Shown: piece by piece, positions 8,601 to 14,555 of the stretch
Layout of the letters: every line of letters starts with the position of its first letter
Numbering within the stretch: the stretch's first letter is position 1
From: a virus
IMG/VR virus record: IMGVR_UViG_3300007754_000061
Span: 1 to 23,629 of that record
Reading direction: 5' to 3' (one strand)
DNA: 23,629 nucleotides
The notes under the pieces: model-generated
Seen by the model: the letters and a program-made list of their open reading frames with translations, nothing else
Told to the model about the DNA's origin: nothing
Databases searched by the model: none
Position numbers and translations under genes: made by a program

Positions 8601-9354
8601 CGTTACGATTGCTGGTGAAGATGCAAGTGATACCAATAAAGGTGTTGCTTCATTTAGTTCAGATAACTTTAGTGTATCGAGTGGTGCAGTAACCATTAAA
8701 GATAGTGGAGTTATTCTTGGAACTGAAACAACAGGAAATTATGTAGCAACAGCAGTAGCAGGTACTGGTATATCTGTAAGTGGGGCAACTGGAAATGTAA
8801 CTATTTCAAGTGCAATCACAGCAGGTGACGGTTTAACATTAAATACCGCAGACATAGATATAGATGCTGCTCAAACAACAATTACTTCGATATATAATAA
8901 CTCATTGAAAGTTGGATATGACGCGAGTGATAATATATGTTTTGCTACTGGATCTAATGGACAAATTAGTTACTACCAGAATGGTGTAGAAGAATTTAGA
9001 ATGGCGGCTGGTGGTACATTCCACGCTGATGCTGATGTGGTTGCGTATTCTTCAACCGTTGCATCTGATATGAATCTTAAAGAAAATATTACAAATATGA
9101 AATATGGTTTAGATACTGTGATGCAACTTAGAGGTGTAGAATATGATTGGAAACGAAAAGATATGGGACACGATGTTGGTGTTTTAGCACAAGAAGTTGA
9201 AGCAGTTATTCCTGAACTTGTCAAAGAACATGAAGGATTACAAGGTAGAGGAAAATTTAAATCTGTAGACTATAATAAATTAGTACCAATTTTAATAGAA
9301 TCTATTAAAGAACTTAAATCAGAAATTGATGAATTAAAACTAATCAAGAATTAA
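5677..9354 (+). CDS. Long tail fibre with C-terminal S74 chaperone
   Basis: A 1225-aa fibre that probably forms a long trimeric shaft. Visible modules: [18 protein letters not shown] (about 98-115); two 88-aa tandem repeats (115-290); [16 protein letters not shown] at the end of the second; the [25 protein letters not shown] module shared with the 651-aa fibre (about 350-425); and [20 protein letters not shown] (about 506). The last ~100 residues are a Peptidase S74 intramolecular chaperone: SDMNLKENI with Ser1130 and Lys1135 as the likely self-cleavage dyad, then [33 protein letters not shown] and a closing coiled coil. The usual Arg of SDxRLK is Asn. In known members (endosialidases, T5 L-shaped fibre) the domain assists trimerisation and is then cut off. 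Start: AAGGGA ribosome site, ATG 11 nt after the previous stop. Confidence 0.9.
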   Translation: MAKTHSSLTGADLHNNKGIGVETSANFMTISQSLNILSASAASTASFGRFEGAGDSHFSGSVTFGGDLTIGDAASDSVSITADLTSHLIPNADATYDLGSTSQGWNDLHLGSGGVINLDGGDVTMTHSSNLVSIAGGNTRVIRLELDSASDYIDVSTDLQVIAAADITLDPAGGNVKPASNDDAALGVAGTGWSDLFLAEGAVINWDSGDFTATQANNLLTLSGGNTRVDRLEIDSANDYLDVDTDLKIVAAADITLDPGGNNVKPGSDSADDLGVSGTAWRKLYVDDIELNSQGSVTNAVSASIGYISGSGNMKIDGAATFGGGYGSTGTTISSAGVIQSNGNIETAGSFVIGSADMNETDLEKLDGITDGTAAANKALVLDASKDIGTIRNLTIDGVFTDGNYTFDTSGNVSGLGTVGCGAITTSGNLAVTGTITGDTSLTLDSTTLTTAELGVLDSVTAGTAAASKAVVLDASKNIATIGTVGCGAITSTGNSSFAGGVTVGGDLTVNGSTVTVDATTLNVADKNITIASGSTTSANMDGAGLNFGLDAAVSQLAYRHSDTTLTSSVDLGAPQFHSSITTGTAPFTVQSTTEVANLNAATVGGKTMAEPGAIGGTTAAAGTFTDLTATANIDIDDSGGDGAMDGVIIGAATAAAATFTTVNGTTFDATTDFTVGSTVITDDSIVMTPSNSDTVTMAASTNGALTFTTVDAAAAAANLLFTIDGTAEIASAGAITLDSGAGINLEPAAGSAILLDGTISVDAGVVTGATSITSTAFVGDITGDITGNADTATKIASITNSNIVQLTESQTLTNKTLTSPVLTTPALGTPASGVMTNVTGTASNLTSGKVTVTDNADNTAFAIPFHDGSDALLDDTGTLTYNPGTATLSATSASITYITSSKVEVDATSLTIGGTLLTKTIADNIQNTSGTNTGDQDLWDVVAGDSGNTTANSTTDTLTIAGGSGIDTSVSADTVTIAGEDASDTNKGVASFSSDNFSVSSGAVTIKDSGVILGTETTGNYVATAVAGTGISVSGATGNVTISSAITAGDGLTLNTADIDIDAAQTTITSIYNNSLKVGYDASDNICFATGSNGQISYYQNGVEEFRMAAGGTFHADADVVAYSSTVASDMNLKENITNMKYGLDTVMQLRGVEYDWKRKDMGHDVGVLAQEVEAVIPELVKEHEGLQGRGKFKSVDYNKLVPILIESIKELKSEIDELKLIKN
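6019..6546 (+). repeat. Two tandem 264-bp (88-aa) repeats in the long fibre
   Basis: Units start at 6019 and 6283, exactly 264 bp apart and in frame. Both read VIN.D.GD.T.T...NL....GGNTRV.RLE.DSA.DY.DV.TDL followed by AAADITLDP and a DLG/ALG...W..L segment. Confidence 0.85.
6724..6935 (+). repeat. Fibre cassette, copy B (partner at 3018-3235)
   Basis: This stretch encodes [18 protein letters not shown] through NVSGLGTVG and aligns along its whole length with 3018-3235 in the upstream fibre gene. A weaker third relative follows at about 7000-7130 ([20 protein letters not shown]). Confidence 0.75.
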
Positions 9355-9391
9355 AATTGTTATTTGAATAAATTTAACGATATATATACTT

Positions 9392-9399
9392 GATATTTA
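9392..9399 (+). promoter_or_regulatory. Degenerate TATATTTA-type box (GATATTTA)
   Basis: GATATTTA lies 45 nt before the ATG at 9437, a spacing like that of the exact TATATTTA boxes. A T4-like TATAAATA also occurs at 9417-9424, but it touches the ribosome site (AGGAG 9424-9428), so a transcript from it would lack the site. Confidence 0.3.
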
Positions 9400-9436
9400 A
9401 ATTAACTATTAACTAATATAAATAGGAGTTATAAAC

Positions 9437-9730
9437 ATGCCTGAAACGGAAAACAAAACTGCAGAAGTTAAGATTGCTGCAGAAGAAACTGAAAAAATTA
9501 GAGAATTACAAAGTCGTTATACTCAAATTACAGTAAATCTAGGACAAGTTTCAATTGCCTCTGAGAGATTACAAGAAAATTTGGATTCTTTGGATACTCA
9601 GAAAGAAGAACTGTTAGCGCAACATGCAACTGCTCAAGAAGATGAGAGTAAACTTGTTGAAGACCTAACTACTAAGTATGGAGTTGGAAATTTAGACCTA
9701 GATACTGGTATTTTTACACCGAATGAGTAA
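9437..9730 (+). CDS. Small coiled-coil protein upstream of sheath
   Basis: A 97-aa acidic protein. About residues 12-80 read as a long helix with heptad-like spacing (ETEKIRELQSRYTQITVNLG..., ERLQENLDSLDTQKEELLAQ), so a coiled coil is likely. The last 15 residues (YGVGNLDLDTGIFTPNE) are a non-helical tail of the kind that could bind a partner. I know short proteins of this shape near tail genes of marine T4-like phages but no assigned function. AGGAG 8 bases upstream fixes the start. It stands alone between two gaps of about 82-84 nt, so it may have its own transcript. It could be a tail assembly factor. Confidence 0.65.
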   Translation: MPETENKTAEVKIAAEETEKIRELQSRYTQITVNLGQVSIASERLQENLDSLDTQKEELLAQHATAQEDESKLVEDLTTKYGVGNLDLDTGIFTPNE

Positions 9731-9747
9731 TTTTGGGATTTTAATTT

Positions 9748-9755
9748 TATATTTA
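9748..9755 (+). promoter_or_regulatory. TATATTTA box before the sheath gene
   Basis: TTTTATATTTATAC lies 67 nt upstream of the sheath ATG, in an intergenic gap. It is an exact match to the boxes at 2881, 12441, 13186 and 14195. Confidence 0.45.
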
Positions 9756-9814
9756 TACTAAATAATATTTGACTTTTATAACTAATTTTTAATCTAAAAT
9801 CTAGGAGAAATTAA

Positions 9815-12319
9815 ATGGCAGAAAGAATTGTTAGTCCTGGCGTATTCACGCAGGAAACAGATCTTTCTTATCTCCCTCAAGGTGTAGCTAATATTGGAGC
9901 AGCAATAATCGGACCAACTCAAAAAGGTCCAGCGTTCGTTCCAACTATTATAACTGGTGGTGGAGAATTTGAAGAAAGATTTGGTCAAAATATAAAAACA
10001 TCCTATGTTCCCTTTGCAGTACAAGAATATTTAAAATCCGCATCTACCGTAACGGTAGTTCGGGTAATGCATACAGGTGGATATAGAGCTGATTACATAA
10101 ATGTAATTGCTAGTGGATCTATAGCAGCAAATGTCTCTAGCAGTGTAGTAGCTTTTACTTTAACTAATACAAGACTTGGACAGAATGTTGGAATTGGACT
10201 TTCAGCTTCTGCAAGTTTGGATGATACTAATAACGAGTTTGATTTAACTATAAGTGGTTCAAGTGGAGTACATCAAACTTTTACTAATTTGAGCTTTGAT
10301 AGTAGTAGTGCAAATTATTTTGCTAAAAAGATTTCATCAGATCCACAAAATAATACTGATTATGCATATATCTATAAGGCATTTCATACATCAGCAGATA
10401 TGGTAGGATCATCTTTAGGTGGATTGCAAGTTACTGGTAGTGCTTCAGCATCTGCTGGATTAAATTTTTCTGGTGGAACTAATGGAGGTTATACTGCTCA
10501 ATATGATGCAGTAGGCGATTCAACCTCTTGGGGTGGAAATGTTGATTATTGTACTGCAAGAACACCTTATATTATAGATCAAGGTGCAACTAGTTGGGAT
10601 CAAACTTCGGATAGAACGTTTAAAAACTTATTTAGAGTATATACATTAGGTCATGGTACTGATATGAATACTGAATATAAAGTAGGTATTTCTAATATTA
10701 GAGCAGCTGGAACAATTCCAGGATCTGATTATGGAGATTTTACTTTGTCTATTATACCTCTAGATGGTAGAGCACCAGAAACTTGGGAAAATTGTAATTT
10801 TGATCCAGCTTCTCCAAGCTATTTTGCAAAACAAATTGGAGATTCTCATGTAATTATAGATTCTAATGGTAGGTTGACATATCATGGAAACTTTCCAAAT
10901 AGATCTAAATGGTGTAGAGTTGGAGATTATCAAAATATAGAAAATTATCCAAACTCGGTAGTACCGTATGGATATGCAGCTTTAGATAACCCAATTGCAG
11001 GTGGTACGTTAGTACCAACAGCTTCAATGAAGCTTCAACAAGTTGATAATACTAATGAACAAACCTTTCAAGCAAGTGCGTATCATGGATTTGATTTCAT
11101 GGACATTGGAGTAGATAATAGAATAAGAGGCAAATATGATAATGATGGAGCAGCTTATCTTTCACCAATTCCAAGTGGAACAGGAACTGGATCTAATCTA
11201 TGCTTTAGTTTAAATAATGTGTATGGACATGGTGACGCAGCAAATTTACCTGGAAGTCCTTCAACTTATTCAGATTCAACTGAAAAGATAACATTAGCTT
11301 TATCTGATATAGGTCAGAGACGGTTTGCAGTTCCTTTTCAATGGGGATTCGACGGTGTAGATCCAGCTTCAAAACCATCTATGGGTAATGATATAACTAC
11401 TACTAATGTAATGGGATTTGATTGTTCTACTTCAAGTACTAGTGGAACTACATTATACAAACGAGCTATTAATGCAGTATCTAATCCAGATGAATTCGAT
11501 ATTAATATGTTGGTACTTCCTGGAATTATTCATAGTAAGGATGGTAGTAATTGTCATAATAATATTACCGAACACGCTATAACTAAGGTGGAAGAAAGAG
11601 CTGATTGTTTCTATATAATGGATGGATTCCATTGGGCGGATACTATTTCGCAAGCAACTAGTGCTCTTGGATCACTAGATACTAATTATACAGCTACGTA
11701 TTATCCCTGGGTACAAGTAAATTACTCCATAGAAGGAGGCAATGTGGAACCAGTTTGGGTACCACCTTCAGTTGCTTTGTCTGGTGTATTTGCTTTTAAT
11801 GACAGGATAGGTCAAGAATGGTTTGCACCTGCAGGATTAAATAGAGGTGGATTGACTATAACCTCTAAAGCTAAGTTTAAGTTAAATCATGCAGAGAGGG
11901 ATAAGCTTTATGAAGAAAGAATTAACCCAATTGCAACATTTCCTGGTCAAGGACCGACGGTGTTTGGACAAAAAACATTACAATCCAAACCATCAGCACT
12001 TGATAGGATTAATGTTCGTAGATTGTTAATTAATCTGAAGAAGTTTATTGCTTCAACATCTAAATTCTTGGTGTTTGAACAGAATACAACCGCAACAAGA
12101 AATCGTTTCTTGAATACGGTTAATCCATATCTTGAAAATGTACAGTCCAATAGTGGTTTGAATGCTTTTAGGGTAGTGATGGATGAATCAAACAACACAC
12201 CTGATGAAATAGATAGAAATAGGTTAGTTGGACAGATATTTGTTCAACCTACAAGAACCGCTGAGTTCATTGTGTTGGATTTTGTTGTTCAACCTACTGG
12301 AGCAACCTTTCCAGAATAA
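9815..12319 (+). CDS. Contractile tail sheath protein (gp18-like)
   Basis: The 834-aa subunit of the contractile sheath, which wraps the tail tube and shortens to drive the tube through the host envelope. The N-terminus is classic gp18: MAERIVSPGVFTQETDLSYL, then GVANIGAAIIGPTQKGPAFV and YLKSASTVTVVRVMHTGGY. The C-terminus is also diagnostic: INLKKFIASTSKFLVFEQNT, FLNTVNPYLENVQ, and a final strand 'RTAEFIVLDFVVQPTGATF', which in this family takes part in the interlocking of neighbouring subunits. It is longer than T4 gp18 (659 aa); the extra length seems to lie in the middle (about residues 90-560), where surface domains vary between phages. AGGAGA with a short spacer supports the ATG. It is followed by a strong terminator. 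Confidence 0.95.
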   Translation: MAERIVSPGVFTQETDLSYLPQGVANIGAAIIGPTQKGPAFVPTIITGGGEFEERFGQNIKTSYVPFAVQEYLKSASTVTVVRVMHTGGYRADYINVIASGSIAANVSSSVVAFTLTNTRLGQNVGIGLSASASLDDTNNEFDLTISGSSGVHQTFTNLSFDSSSANYFAKKISSDPQNNTDYAYIYKAFHTSADMVGSSLGGLQVTGSASASAGLNFSGGTNGGYTAQYDAVGDSTSWGGNVDYCTARTPYIIDQGATSWDQTSDRTFKNLFRVYTLGHGTDMNTEYKVGISNIRAAGTIPGSDYGDFTLSIIPLDGRAPETWENCNFDPASPSYFAKQIGDSHVIIDSNGRLTYHGNFPNRSKWCRVGDYQNIENYPNSVVPYGYAALDNPIAGGTLVPTASMKLQQVDNTNEQTFQASAYHGFDFMDIGVDNRIRGKYDNDGAAYLSPIPSGTGTGSNLCFSLNNVYGHGDAANLPGSPSTYSDSTEKITLALSDIGQRRFAVPFQWGFDGVDPASKPSMGNDITTTNVMGFDCSTSSTSGTTLYKRAINAVSNPDEFDINMLVLPGIIHSKDGSNCHNNITEHAITKVEERADCFYIMDGFHWADTISQATSALGSLDTNYTATYYPWVQVNYSIEGGNVEPVWVPPSVALSGVFAFNDRIGQEWFAPAGLNRGGLTITSKAKFKLNHAERDKLYEERINPIATFPGQGPTVFGQKTLQSKPSALDRINVRRLLINLKKFIASTSKFLVFEQNTTATRNRFLNTVNPYLENVQSNSGLNAFRVVMDESNNTPDEIDRNRLVGQIFVQPTRTAEFIVLDFVVQPTGATFPE

Positions 12320-12342
12320 TAAAATATCTTTATAAGATAACT

Positions 12343-12371
12343 AAAAGCCCCAGTTTTTACTGGGGTTTTTT
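12343..12371 (+). terminator. Intrinsic terminator after the sheath gene
   Basis: The core CCCCAGT-TTTT-ACTGGGG (12348-12354 with 12359-12365) is a perfect 7-bp stem with a 4-nt loop. Flanking A and T residues and one G-T pair extend it to about 12 bp. TTTTTT follows at 12366-12371 and another T-run at 12373. It separates the sheath transcript from the tube transcript and, with A's on the other side, could also work in reverse. Confidence 0.9.
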
Positions 12372-12440
12372 GTTTTTATAAAAACTTCAAAAAAACTTCT
12401 AAAGGATATTATTAATATAAGCGCAATTTTTCATAACCTT

Positions 12441-12448
12441 TATATTTA
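12441..12448 (+). promoter_or_regulatory. TATATTTA box before the tail tube gene
   Basis: CTTTATATTTATTA lies 43 nt before the tube ATG and downstream of the terminator, where a new promoter is needed. Its extended form TATATTTATTA is identical to the one at 2881. Confidence 0.5.
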
Positions 12449-12483
12449 TTACTGAAAAGAAATCTTATTTAGGAGAAGAAAAG

Positions 12484-12975
12484 ATGCCTGAGTTAATTGA
12501 TGCAACTGAAATAATGTTTACCCCATTTGAACCGAAAACTAAAAATCGGTATGTCATGTATATCGAAGGTATTCCGGCATACTTGATTAAAACAGCTAGT
12601 AGGCCACAGATTACATTTGAAGAAATAGTTTTAGACCATATTAATGTAAAGAGATATATTAAAGGTAAAGGAGAATGGCAACCTTTAGCAGTTACTTTAT
12701 ATGACCCAGTAGTTCCTTCTGCAGCACAAGCATGTATGGAATGGGTTAGATTATCACACGAGTCAGTAACAGGTCGTGATGGTTATTCAGATTTTTATAA
12801 AAAGGATGTATCTTTTAATTTATTAGGTCCAGTTGGTGATGTGGTTGAAGAATGGACATTAAAAGGAGCATGGGTACAAGATGCAAACTTTAATGATTTG
12901 GATTTTGCAAATGGAACAGATCCAGTAGATATTGAATTACAATTGCGTTATGATTACGCAATTTTACAATTCTAA
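12484..12975 (+). CDS. Tail tube protein (gp19-like)
   Basis: The 163-aa subunit of the inner tail tube, the same length as T4 gp19 (163 aa). Features typical of the family: NRYVMYIEGIPAYLIKTASR near residues 22-41, 'ITFEEIVLDHINVKRYIKGKGEWQ' as the core beta strands, PVVPSAAQACMEWV (about 78-91), the 'YSDFYKKDVSFNLLGPVGDVVEEWTLKGAWV' stretch, and the closing strand IELQLRYDYAIL. AGGAG upstream supports the ATG. In T4 this gene is followed by the portal; here it is followed by a small membrane-type protein, the chaperone and the tape measure, an order closer to P2- or lambda-like tails. Confidence 0.95.
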   Translation: MPELIDATEIMFTPFEPKTKNRYVMYIEGIPAYLIKTASRPQITFEEIVLDHINVKRYIKGKGEWQPLAVTLYDPVVPSAAQACMEWVRLSHESVTGRDGYSDFYKKDVSFNLLGPVGDVVEEWTLKGAWVQDANFNDLDFANGTDPVDIELQLRYDYAILQF

Positions 12976-12994
12976 TTAATAACGGAGAATAAAA

Positions 12995-13150
12995 ATGAGT
13001 GAATGGATAGCAGCAAATTGGGAATATGTTTTAGTTGGTATTTACGCAGTAGAAAAAATCGTAAAACTTACACCTACTAAATATGATGATATTATTTTTG
13101 ATATGATTTTGAAACCAATTAAAGAGAAATTCGCACCTTCAAAAAAATAA
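12995..13150 (+). CDS. Small membrane-type protein, 51 aa
   Basis: Reads MSEWIAANWEYVLVGIYAVE, then KIVKLTPTKYDDIIFDMI and a basic tail ending APSKK. Residues 9-24 are hydrophobic enough for a short, marginal membrane helix; the 'KLTPTKYDD' turn and basic C-terminus resemble small phage membrane proteins, some of which are annotated as holin-like. CGGAGA 8 bases upstream supports the ATG, which lies 19 nt after the tube stop, so it is probably co-transcribed with the tube. A holin role is only a possibility; no endolysin is in the window. Confidence 0.7.
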   Translation: MSEWIAANWEYVLVGIYAVEKIVKLTPTKYDDIIFDMILKPIKEKFAPSKK

Positions 13151-13185
13151 ATACCAAAATAAAAATTTGTTTGATAGATTTTAGT

Positions 13186-13193
13186 TATATTTA
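13186..13193 (+). promoter_or_regulatory. TATATTTA box before the tail chaperone gene
   Basis: AGTTATATTTACA lies 41 nt before the ATG at 13227, in a 76-nt gap. Confidence 0.45.
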
Positions 13194-13226
13194 CAATTAG
13201 TTATAAATTTTATTAAGGAGAATGAC

Positions 13227-13979
13227 ATGCCCGAAACTACGTTTCCGACGGAAACCATCGATCTGCCGTCGAAAGGATATTTTTATCCTGAAAAAAGTCC
13301 ATTATCAAGTGGTAAGGTCGAATTAAAATATATGACAGCTAAAGATGAAGATGTTTTGACGTCACAAAATCTTATTGCTAAAGGTGTTGTTTTAGATGTA
13401 CTTTTAGATAATTTGATAGTCGATAAAAAAGTCAAAATTGATGATTTATTGATTGGTGATAAAAATGCTTTATTGATAGCTGCGAGAGTGTTAGCTTATG
13501 GTAAAGAATATGAGTTTGAAGTTATTTCGCCTGTTACTGGAGAACCTACTACACATAATTTGGATTTAACTTCATTGAAGGATGTTTCAGTAGATTTTAG
13601 TAAGGTATCTAAAGGACAAAATACATTTGAATTTACTTTACCTACTACAAATAGAGTTATTAAGTATAAATTATTAACTAGTGGTGATGTTGATAATATT
13701 GAAAAACATGCTAAATCATTAAGTAAAGTTAGTGATATAGATAGATCTCTTACTACTAGATTAAAACATATGATACTTGAAGTTGATGGTAATTCTGAAC
13801 GATCATTTATTAATAACTTTGTAGATAATGAATTTTTCGCTGTAGATAGTAGATCATTTAGAGAATATATTTCAGATAACACCCCAGATATCGATTTAGA
13901 AATAACAATTGATGTGGATGGGGAGGAGGTAGAAGTTACTGTCCCGATGACGGTACAGTTTTTTTGGCCTTCCTCCTGA
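13227..13979 (+). CDS. gp26-like baseplate/tail assembly chaperone
   Basis: A 250-aa protein of the T4 gp26 type (Pfam T4_baseplate family). Conserved stretches: IDLPSKGYFYPEKSPLSSGK (11-30), YMTAKDEDVLTSQNLIAKG (35-53), then DDLLIGDKNALLIAARVLAY (72-91), and the ending VPMTVQFFWPSS. In T4 gp26 belongs to the baseplate hub assembly group, and relatives sit where tail assembly chaperones lie, between tube and tape measure. That is its place here: tube at 12484, probable tape measure at 14556. AAGGAGA supports the ATG. The 3' end overlaps a second frame that lacks its own start and probably extends this protein by ribosomal frameshifting, as in gpG/gpGT systems. The codons for Gly-Glu-Glu at 13921-13929 are GGG-GAG-GAG, unlike the usual GGA/GAA. 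Confidence 0.85.
   Translation: MPETTFPTETIDLPSKGYFYPEKSPLSSGKVELKYMTAKDEDVLTSQNLIAKGVVLDVLLDNLIVDKKVKIDDLLIGDKNALLIAARVLAYGKEYEFEVISPVTGEPTTHNLDLTSLKDVSVDFSKVSKGQNTFEFTLPTTNRVIKYKLLTSGDVDNIEKHAKSLSKVSDIDRSLTTRLKHMILEVDGNSERSFINNFVDNEFFAVDSRSFREYISDNTPDIDLEITIDVDGEEVEVTVPMTVQFFWPSS
13959..13965 (+). promoter_or_regulatory. Candidate +1 frameshift site, seven T's
   Basis: In frame 0 the codons are CAG-TTT-TTT-TGG, five codons before the stop (13977-13979). A +1 slip of tRNA-Phe from TTT to TTT keeps all base pairs and leads into GGC at 13966. A Shine-Dalgarno-like GGGAGGAGGT (13921-13930) lies about 28 nt upstream, and 13922-13929 can pair with 13969-13976 over 8 bp. Confidence 0.55.
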
Positions 13980-14187
13980 GTATAAAACTCAGATCCACGA
14001 ACAGATATTTCAACTAACATTTAATTCTAGAGGTTCAATACCCTTTGAACAAGCCTATAATATGCCAGTTTATCTAAGAAGATGGTATCTTAAAAGATTA
14101 GACAAGGCTTATAAGGATGAAAACGAAGCTATAGAAAAAGCACAAAAAAAATCCATAAAACCAAATTTTCCAAAAATTAAAAAATGA
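13966..14187 (+). CDS. Frame +1 extension of the tail chaperone
   Basis: A 73-codon frame reads GLPPEYKTQIHEQIFQLTFN, then IPFEQAYNMPVYLRRWYLKR and a Lys/Glu-rich helix. The pattern 'PPEY...H.QIFQL.......YNMP..LR..Y' looks like the C-terminal part of tail assembly chaperones in marine T4-like phages. The frame is closed by TGA at 13948-13950 and has no ATG, GTG or TTG before the conserved part; its first ATG is at 14062, with no ribosome site, in the middle of the apparent domain. The most economical reading is a fusion of residues 1-246 of the gp26-like protein plus these 73 residues (319 aa). A separate short protein from 14062, or a non-standard start, are the alternatives. Confidence 0.65.
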   Translation, partial: GLPPEYKTQIHEQIFQLTFNSRGSIPFEQAYNMPVYLRRWYLKRLDKAYKDENEAIEKAQKKSIKPNFPKIKK

Positions 14188-14194
14188 TTATTTG

Positions 14195-14202
14195 TATATT
14201 TA
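14195..14202 (+). promoter_or_regulatory. TATATTTA box before the 84-aa gene
   Basis: TTGTATATTTATATA lies 46 nt before the TTG start at 14241, just after the chaperone extension ends. Confidence 0.45.
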
Positions 14203-14240
14203 TATATGAATCCCTTAATTTAAGTTTTTAGGAGTCAATA

Positions 14241-14495
14241 TTGGCTAAGTATGTAGTAAAAGAAAATAAAATAATTACAGAATTTCTTGGTAGTCTTTTT
14301 AAAGCAGTAGCAAAAAGGAAATCTTCAAAAGTTTTGAAAGCTCTATCAAGAGATCCAGTTATGAAAAGACATATAAAGGCTGCTGATAAAATAGGTAAAG
14401 ATATTATACAGCATATAGAAAAGAAGAAAAAAGATGATCCTGAATGGGCTGATAGATATGATGCCGTATCAGATTATTTTGATTCTTTAGACTAA
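14241..14495 (+). CDS. Small basic helical protein with TTG start
   Basis: An 84-aa protein (MAKYVVKENKIITEFLGSLF...) starting with TTG. The start is fixed by AGGAG (14230-14234) with a 6-nt spacer, and no ATG lies near. It is mostly helical and basic in the middle (AVAKRKSSKVLKAL, then HIEKKKKDD), with an acidic end (YDAVSDYFDSLD). I do not know the family. It sits between the chaperone extension and the probable tape measure, the place of small tail-assembly or hub factors (T4 has genes 51, 27 and 28 here), so a tail assembly role is likely by position only. The weak TTG start could keep its level low. Confidence 0.65.
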   Translation: MAKYVVKENKIITEFLGSLFKAVAKRKSSKVLKALSRDPVMKRHIKAADKIGKDIIQHIEKKKKDDPEWADRYDAVSDYFDSLD

Positions 14496-14513
14496 TTAGG
14501 AAATGATTTATAT

Positions 14514-14532
14514 ATAGTGTATTCTACACTAT
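14514..14532 (+). other. Perfect 8-bp hairpin before the tape measure gene
   Basis: ATAGTGTA-TTC-TACACTAT is a perfect inverted repeat with a 3-nt loop. No T-run follows, so it is not a normal intrinsic terminator. It could be an RNA processing site, a leader structure or a protein-binding site 24 nt before the ATG. Confidence 0.45.
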
Positions 14533-14555
14533 TCAATTAAAAGAAGATAAAACTT

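Noticed and set aside
9417-9424. Exact T4 late-promoter sequence TATAAATA
   Set aside because: It touches the AGGAG site of the gene at 9437; a transcript starting about 6 nt downstream would lack the ribosome site. The GATATTTA further upstream fits better.
12325-12339. TATCTT-TAT-AAGATA inverted repeat after the sheath stop
   Set aside because: Six A/T-rich pairs with no T-run; the strong terminator at 12343 explains termination here.
13921-13949. Internal start at ATG 13947 driven by GGAGGAGGT
   Set aside because: The spacing is about 17 nt, too long, and the ATG is in frame 0, giving only a 10-residue peptide.
14062-14187. Independent 41-codon gene starting at ATG 14062
   Set aside because: No ribosome site lies at a proper distance, and the conserved-looking part starts about 30 codons earlier, so a frameshift product fits better. 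It is kept only as an alternative.
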